Origin: Siniperca chuatsi
Lineage: Eukaryota > Chordata > Actinopteri > Centrarchiformes > Sinipercidae
DNA length: 64,000 nucleotides
Direction: 5' to 3'
Assembly (NCBI RefSeq): GCF_020085105.1
Contig: NC_058046.1
Location: 1,306,128-1,370,127, forward strand
Within the stretch, counting starts at the first letter, position 1. Each line of letters begins with the position of its first letter. Below the pieces are notes generated by a model, which saw nothing but the letters and a program-made list of their open reading frames with translations, ran no database searches and had not been told where the DNA came from. The position numbers were made by a program, and so were the translations under genes. This document shows, piece by piece, positions 55,676 to 64,000 of the stretch.

Positions 55676-57465
55676 TGAATGACAAACAAAACACGACTGC
55701 TGCTGTGTTGTTTTTGCTACATGCAGCACATGTTCAGTTGCACCGCCGGACTATTGATTTACACACATACTGCATCGTCTGCACTGCAGTACTCTGTACT
55801 GCAATAACTCATCTACTGCACTACTATATATTCACTGCACTGCTGTTACTGTACACATCCATCAGTGTACTTATACTTAGTATAATACTGCTCTATCCTG
55901 CACACACTTTATATCCTGCACTTCTGCTTGTGTTGCGGACAGAGTAGGCCGGAGACACCAAGATGAGATAGGTAGTTTTTATTACACACGGCGTAAACAG
56001 GCAAAGAGGAGATGGTACTGATACCGTCCTTGGCTAGCTTAGCTGGAGATCTGGGGGGAGTAGTGACACACACTGGAGACCGGAGACACACGGGACAGGA
56101 ACCGGGAACTCAGGAGAAGGGAAGACACGTGCAGATGCGAGGTAGGAGTCTGGATACAAAGATCTGTCCTACTACAAACGAGACCCGACACTGACTCAAG
56201 TGAGGGATGGTGTTTTGTAGGGGAGTGGAGTGATGATTAAGTGCAGGTGTGTAATGAGTGACAGGTGACTGGGATAAGTGCTCAGGTGAGGCAGTGCGAT
56301 GTGTGAGGTTAATGACAGGTGAGTGTGACAGCTCAGACAGCTTGCACACGTGTAACGGCAATAAAGCTGAATCTAATCCAATCACATCTGAGCCAAACCA
56401 TCAGTGATCTCAAGCACTGCGCCAAGAAATGACAGTGAAGAAGAAGAGGAGGAGGAAGAAGAGTGCTAACTGATGAAGGTTTCAGTGTATTAACATCTTC
56501 CTTGTGTTGTTTTCTGAGGAGGGAATGCATTCAACATGTTTAGACCTTAAGGATACAAACGGTGTGTTCTGCTGAGAAAGACCGAACGTGGAGAACTTCG
56601 AGCTGATTGTCCACATCAGTGTCTGTCTCCAGGTGTCTCCAGGTGTCTCCAGGTGTTTCCAGGTGTCTCCAGGTGTTGGGGAGTTCTACTGCAGATGTTT
56701 AAAAGCAGTATGAAGCCCTTAGTGTCTCAGAGGGAGCTGTGTGACGTCTCTCACTCGAGTTTGAAGACGTGGCGTCAGAAAGACGTGAGCTCAGCAGACC
56801 TCCGCTGCTCGTCTCTGCTGCGGGCTACGTTAGCCGCCGCTAGCGTGACACACCACAGTCTACCACACACCTGTCAGAGTTGCATTGTGGGTAATGTAGG
56901 CGCCATATTTTGACAAGGAAGACGAACGTGTGGAACGAAACAGGCTCTCCGGTTCTGCTGCAGCGACTTGGATCCTTTTTGTTTTAAACTGTTCAGCGCG
57001 AGTCCGACACGTTGCAGGAGCGAAATGATGAATCAGTGCGCTGACGCTGCCGACGCTCGTTAAACTTTACAGAAACCACACAACGAGCCGCAGACCTCTC
57101 CTCACTCGTCTGTCAGACCACGCCGCTGGTTTTACGTGTTTTAACGGCAAATCTCACACTGCTGATCCTTCTCCTCTTCATCAATCAGTTTTTAGATTGA
57201 TTTCAGTTTGTTTCCATGAAAATCAGCCTGCAGAGAGCTGAAACCTGAACACAGTCCGTGTTCAGTCTGCTGTAATATCGGTTGACTGGAGCTTTCAGTC
57301 GCATCACATGATCTTCATTAGGAGATGACGGGAACGTAAATGTGGAAATGGACTTTTCCATGACGACTGTTCAAACGCCACCTGCTGATGAAGATCATGC
57401 GATATGACTGAAGAAAGCTCCAGAACACAAGAGCGGTGGTGCATGAGTGATCAGACGTCAATCAT
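55676..57465. other. Gene-free stretch, nothing firmly recognised
   Basis: Contains five tandem copies of the 10-mer CAGGTGTCTC or CAGGTGTTTC at 56631-56675, and CpG-richer sequence at about 56800-57150. No splice-linked open frame seen. Confidence 0.4.
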
Positions 57466-57469
57466 CACG

Positions 57470-57510
<41 letters not shown>

Positions 57511-57663
57511 TCAGCACTCTGACAGCTGTCACATTCTGGATCATTAAAGATAAATAACACACACACACACTTAATGTTTGTGTGTGTGTGTGTGTGTGTG
57601 AGATAACACTTGTTTGACATTTCAACCCTCTCGGGGCGTGACATGATGCTGTCCCAAGGTGTT

Positions 57664-57710
<47 letters not shown>
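57470..57710. repeat. CA/TG microsatellites around a 65-bp core, copy 1
   Basis: (CA)n at 57472-57508, (TG)n at 57580-57600, the core from GATAACACTTGTTTGACATT through GGGGCGTGACATGATGCTGT to CCAAGGTGTTAAA (57602-57666), then (CA)n to 57709. The TG and CA arms are inverted, so the unit can fold back. The core recurs at 58626-58691. Confidence 0.85.
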
Positions 57711-57711
<1 letters not shown>

Positions 57712-58397
57712 TCCTGCATCAGCCTGTCGGGGTTCTCCCGGAAATCAATAATCTGACACATAATGTTGATTTAAAAATGATCGTATCGCTAATAAAACTA
57801 GTCCGTTAGATTCTACGGTTGGAAGCGCGTCCGCGGCAACATAACCCCTGTAGCCGTTTACAGATTAGCTTAGCACACTTAGCGTTATAATTCACGTTAA
57901 ACTGAACGTTTCGGTTGATGGTGAAGAGAGACGAGGTGAATCTTTGGGGATTCTGACGTTCGTTTATCTTGTTTGCTTCTTGCCTTTGCAGTTCAAACAC
58001 CTGGAAACGCAATTTTTTGCTAACAATATTATTATCATCACTACGGCTCATCGCTTAAGTGAGTTAGCGTGTAGCGACAGGCTAACAGGAGAACTGTTTC
58101 CTCGCTCTCGCTTTCAGCGCGGCCGTTGGCCACGCACCTGAAGTTTCTCCAAACGCATTAAAATGAATGTTAGAAAAATATTCCGCCGTGTTTTCTGCCG
58201 TTACGTTTCGGTTCCTGCGGATCGAAGTGATCGGACTCCAGAGTCTGCGATCAGGACTGCGTCCGTCATTGGACCAATCAGAATCGAGTATTCAACAAAG
58301 CCGTGTAATAACACACAAGTGTGTGTGCGTGTTTACTCAACACTGTGCACAAAAACTGACCCAGGCAAGTGATCAGTGTTCAAAATGATGCCATGCA
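57711..58397. other. Gene-free stretch between duplicated CA/TG units
   Basis: Overlapping small frames (57944-58141, 58163-58388) with no recognised product or splice pattern. Confidence 0.4.
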
Positions 58398-58517
<120 letters not shown>

Positions 58518-58597
58518 TGCAGACATATATATCCTGTGTAGTAACAGAAAGTGATCTACTTTTACAATGATGTCATGAATTCACAACACATTTTACG

Positions 58598-58689
58598 AGC
58601 GTGTGTGTGTGTGTGTGTGTGTTGGGTGATAACACTTGTTTGACATCTCAACCCTCTCGGGGCGTGACATGATGCTGTCCCAAGGTGTT

Positions 58690-58727
<38 letters not shown>

Positions 58728-58728
58728 T
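58598..58728. repeat. CA/TG microsatellites around a 65-bp core, copy 2
   Basis: (TG)n at 58600-58622, the core at 58626-58691 (two or three differences from 57602-57666), then (CA)n to 58726. Same layout and orientation as copy 1. Confidence 0.85.
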
Positions 58729-58848
58729 GTTGTACTAATATAAACAGTCCGTCACACGGCTGCTGCTATGTGACTTTTAAACCACACTGAGCAACAGGAA
58801 GTCGTCTTCTTCTCTTTCTCTCAGAGTCAGATGTTCAGATTGATGCCA

Positions 58849-58853
<5 letters not shown>

Positions 58854-58903
<50 letters not shown>

Positions 58904-59040
58904 ATATACGCTAAATAGCTTAGCACAAAGACTGGAAACAAGGGGAAACAGCTAGCCTGGCTCTGTAACAAACTCCCCCTCCCAGCCGCTCTGAAGCTCA
59001 CTGATGTTATATCTTGTTTCTGTGAACAAACACCAAAGTG
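58854..59040. repeat. (AT)n/(TG)n microsatellite and AGCTTAGCA-type dispersed repeat
   Basis: 58854-58905 is AT then TG. It is followed by TAGCTTAGCACAAAGACTGG, AAACAGCTAGCCTGGCTCTG and CTCACTGATGTTATATCTTG, a teleost dispersed repeat related to 40800-41110. Confidence 0.7.
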
Positions 59041-59049
59041 TAGAAACAA

Positions 59050-60210
59050 CACGTGGCGTTACGGCGAGTTATGTCCCGGACCATTTCATGACCGGGACGT
59101 GGACGTATTAGAAGAAGCGGATACAAAGGTGGTGGGTGGTTTACTTTCACAATAAGATCAGAATCATCAGTTTTACTGGAACAATGTTCTTAATTATTAA
59201 TATAATAATTCAATGAGCTGATTCTGAGCTGTTACACAGTGGGAGTCTTTACATGCTGTCTGTGTAGCAGCGCCCTCCTGTGGAGGAGCAGCAGAACTAC
59301 AGCAGGCTGCTGCTGACCTTTGACCTGTAAACCAGGACTGAAGGAGCCACATCACAAGCTGCTGCGGCCTCCGGTCGCCGCTAAACAGTAATAATATCCC
59401 TGCATAACAACAGGATAATAACAAGGAATCCGTCGTGTCATGATAGTTCATAAAGAAAAGCACTGACGTTACTGTTTTATATGTTAATAACCTTCCAGAG
59501 TTTGGGATTTATTACTGGAGATATTCTTTATCCAACATTTGTTGGTTTTTTTATGAAGTGAAATGAAAAATGCAAAGTGTCTTTGTTTGGCTTTTTTATT
59601 ATATGTGCAAATAAACGACACCTTTCAGTCAGCGGTGGATTAAATCTTCGATCGTCTGTTACTGTTTATGGCATTTTTATCATAACAGCAACATGTTACA
59701 TTTTCTGAAAATTTGATTTCAAAATGTACAATTTGAAACTTTTCATTGATGAAATAACCGACAGGAAACAGCACGAGTTTTGTTTCTGACAAACTCGAAT
59801 TTGGTGATTTTCGAGGGCAAAATGGACTGACTGACTGAGCTGCAGCCTTTAACTTCATCAGAGGCAAACTCACGTTTAATCAGCCAGGAACAGGTGCTCG
59901 CTTGTGATTGGATAATTGGATTTCAGATCTTTGGATGACGAAGGCTGGGAGTCGCCTCCGCTCGCCGCCGTCACATCTGAAGCAACAGAGCACGGATTCA
60001 CGAGGTGTAATCAGACTCTTTGAAGTCCTGCTCACCCAATCATCCGACGACGAGCGCGCACCTGTTCCAGGTTGGCTGTGGGCGGAGTCCGGCCTCCGGG
60101 GGCCTCCCGAGGAGCTCTGCTGGAGGACGGACCCCTCCTCCGCACGATGTCCCCCTCGCTTACGCACACAGCCTTTGTTTAAGCAGCTCGTCTCACTGAG
60201 ACCAGACACA
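59050..60210. other. Gene-free stretch; right part CpG-richer
   Basis: No recognisable coding exon. From about 59930 to 60210 the sequence is GC- and CpG-rich with overlapping frames on both strands (59880-60377 minus, 59908-60240 plus). Neither has a domain, and composition alone can keep them open. Confidence 0.4.
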
Positions 60211-60273
60211 CCTGAGCAGGTGGAGAGACACACGAGCTGAAGGACAGACAGCAGCGGACGCAGACGGAGATCA
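60211..60273 (+). other. Possible untranslated first exon
   Basis: CpG-rich sequence ends in GACGGAGATCAG followed by GTGAGCGC at 60274, a strong splice donor. If it is an exon, its gene lies to the right, beyond the window, because no coding partner is seen up to 64000. Weakly supported. Confidence 0.22.
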
Positions 60274-60504
60274 GGTGAGCGCTGCTGCAGGTTTGTCCTT
60301 TCGTTTGTCCCCGTCTGCATGTGTTTGCCCCGGGTCTCTGTCCATTCGGACTCTGATGGAGACACAGTTGTGTCCAAACGTTTGCACAGTTAAAGGCTGC
60401 AGCTCAGTGAGTAACACCTTTAACACCTGTAAACACTTCGCCATATAATGTGGGGATCGCTGCATTCACCTGTACTGTGTTTACGTCCAGTCATGAGGGA
60501 CTTC

Positions 60505-60740
60505 ATGAGTATTTCCATTTTCTGCACCTTTATACTTCGACTCCGCCACATCTCAGAGGCAAATGTTGCACTTCATTACATTTATCCGACGGCTTTAGCT
60601 ACTTTACAGACTCAGATTATTAATACAGAATATAATAATCAACAAATAAAGCACGATGTATTGTTATAGATTCAAATACCGAGCAGTGTATAAAGTAATT
60701 AAGAGATCCGAGTGCTTCCTCCACCGCTGGTGCTTCGGGA
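60505..60740 (+). mobile_element. Fragment of the hAT-like MITE
   Basis: Contains GAGTATTTCCATTTTCTGCA, CACATCTCAGAGGCAAATG and TTATCCGACGGCTTTAGCTA, and ends CTTCCTCCACCGCTGG. Confidence 0.75.
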
Positions 60741-61221
60741 AACGAACATGACGACTGCTCGCTGTTCATTTTACGGCGCTTGAACACTCAAGCGAGCTCA
60801 TTAAATACTTATTTGTAACACAGGCAAAGCGTACAACGGCCCTGAGGCCCCAGACCCTCAGGGGCCCCGGAGGCCGCAGGTTCACTGCGTGGCAGTTAGT
60901 TTGTGATAATTTGATTAATTGTAAATTTAGTCTTAAGGTGCAGTTTTTTACTCGTCTGATTGTAATACCTTCATTATATCTTTTATTGTGCTCAGATGTC
61001 GCACATACAAAAATAAAATAACAACACACCGGCTGAAATAACATAACGTAGATACGTTTTTCAGAATAAAAGTGAAGCTTAGTTTCTTGTGTGAGTGAAA
61101 CTATAATGAAACTCATTTAAAAGCAGTTACATCACAGTGTGTCACCTGATTTACACACGAGGGAACGTCATGTGAGCGGTCCAGACAAATGCTCGTATGT
61201 GAGGAGGCGGTGGCGTCATGT
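60741..61221. other. Gene-free stretch, nothing recognised
   Basis: AT-rich, with one 116-codon minus frame of no recognised product. Confidence 0.4.
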
Positions 61222-61260
<39 letters not shown>

Positions 61261-61287
61261 CGCTGCTGGTAAAAATAGCATGCTGTG

Positions 61288-61323
<36 letters not shown>
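61222..61323. repeat. Two (CA)n microsatellites
   Basis: 61222-61258 and 61288-61323 are separated by 29 bases that include GCTGCTGGTAAAAATAGC. Confidence 0.93.
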
Positions 61324-63298
<1,975 letters not shown>

Positions 63299-63299
63299 A

Positions 63300-64000
63300 A
63301 TAATAAACAATGTAAAAATACTAGTAAAAGTCTACTTAAGTAAATGTACAGAAGCATTACTAGCTAAATAAGTATCAAACGTAAAAGTAGGCTATTTGTT
63401 CTGCAGAAAATCGGCCGGTGATTGATATATTACAATAAATAAATTATTAATACAGATGCATCAATGTTAGAGTCGAATTTTACTGTTTTAGCTGCTCGAG
63501 GTGGTTTTATACTTTACGCTTTATATACAGTTAGCTAGTTTTAACTACTTTATATACAGTTAGCTAGTTTTAACTACTTTATATACAGTTAGCTAGTTTT
63601 AACTGCTTTATACACAGTTAGCTAGTTTTAACTACTTTATACACAGTTAGCTAGTTTTAACTACTTTATACACAGTTAGCTAGTTTAACTGCTTTATATA
63701 CAGTTAGCTAGTTTAACTACTTTATACACAGTTAGCTAGTTTAACTGCTTTATACACAGTTAGCTAGTTTAACTACTTTATACACAGTTAGCTAGTTTTA
63801 ACTACTTTATACACAGTTAGCTAGTTTAACTGCTTTATACACAGTTAGCTAGTTCTAACTACTTTATACACAGTTAGCTAGTTTAACTGCTTTATATACA
63901 GTTAGCTAGTTTAACTACTTTATACACAGTTAGCTGGTTTTAACTACTTTATATACAGTTAGCTGGTTTTAACTACTTTATATACAGTTAGCTGGTTTTA
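63300..64000 (-). mobile_element. hAT-like MITE carrying the minisatellite, cut by the window end
   Basis: The outer end (AAAGTCTACTTAAGTAAATG, TCAAACGTAAAAGTAGGC) and the internal GCTGCTCGAGGTGGTTTTAT match the family in reverse orientation. At 63515 the sequence passes directly into the 29-bp minisatellite. Confidence 0.75.
63515..64000. repeat. 29-bp minisatellite, array 3 (continues past the window)
   Basis: Tandem units TTTTAACTACTTTATACACA then GTTAGCTAG. A 28-bp variant with TTTAAC is common here, the first units have TATATACAG, and the last units have TAGCTGG. Same orientation as array 2, opposite to array 1. Confidence 0.96.

Noticed and set aside
55269-55694. 141-codon hydrophobic minus-strand frame
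   Set aside because: Overlaps a dispersed noncoding repeat whose other copies are not open in this frame.
59880-60377. 165-codon minus-strand frame in CpG-rich sequence
   Set aside because: High GC lowers stop frequency, an overlapping plus-strand frame is open too, and no domain or conserved motif is visible.

Overview
This is nuclear DNA of a ray-finned fish, most likely a spiny-rayed (percomorph) teleost. The genes have GT-AG introns. The repeats (Rex1-like, RTE-type, L1-like and I/Nimb-like LINE ends, Tc1-like transposase, hAT-like MITEs, CA/TG microsatellites) are a typical teleost mixture. More than half of the window is repeat or low-complexity sequence. No tRNA, rRNA, CRISPR array or bacterial operon was seen.

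Layout. 1-3.4 kb holds A-rich repeat, a Tc1 remnant and CA/TG microsatellites. 3.47-8.13 kb is a tandem satellite of 16/17-bp units. 8.5-10.86 kb is a MITE whose interior has expanded into a 29-bp minisatellite. At 11.6 kb a possible signal-peptide first exon lies on the minus strand, and at 13.5-13.8 kb there is a promoter-like block with no assigned gene. 15.39-25.29 kb is ercc6l (PICH helicase, minus, 3 coding exons). 25.69-26.76 kb is an L1-like insertion with a long target-site duplication, just behind the ercc6l promoter. 27.73-30.78 kb is a three-exon gene for an unrecognised 109-residue protein (minus). 33.19-33.43 kb is intronless sdhaf1 (minus). 35.72-40.54 kb is nudt18 (plus, 6 coding exons). 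41.23-52.32 kb is a FAM240-like gene (minus, 2 coding exons), tail to tail with nudt18. From 52.3 kb to the end I find no convincing protein-coding exon, only MITEs, microsatellites and unassigned sequence.

The genes do not form a pathway. ercc6l acts on ultrafine DNA bridges in mitosis, sdhaf1 in mitochondrial complex II assembly, and nudt18 in clean-up of oxidised nucleotides. They are ordinary neighbours with their own promoters. sdhaf1 and nudt18 are divergent, about 2.3 kb apart. nudt18 and the FAM240-like gene converge, with poly(A) signals about 480 bp apart.

The most interesting material is in the repeats: (1) a roughly 1-kb palindromic element, in three copies, that carries the tail of a Penelope-type GIY-YIG domain and in one copy is flanked by an exact 13-bp target-site duplication; (2) one 29-bp minisatellite at three distant loci, apparently born inside a MITE, with a second MITE fixed at the same junction in two of them; (3) the higher-order structure of the 4.6-kb satellite.
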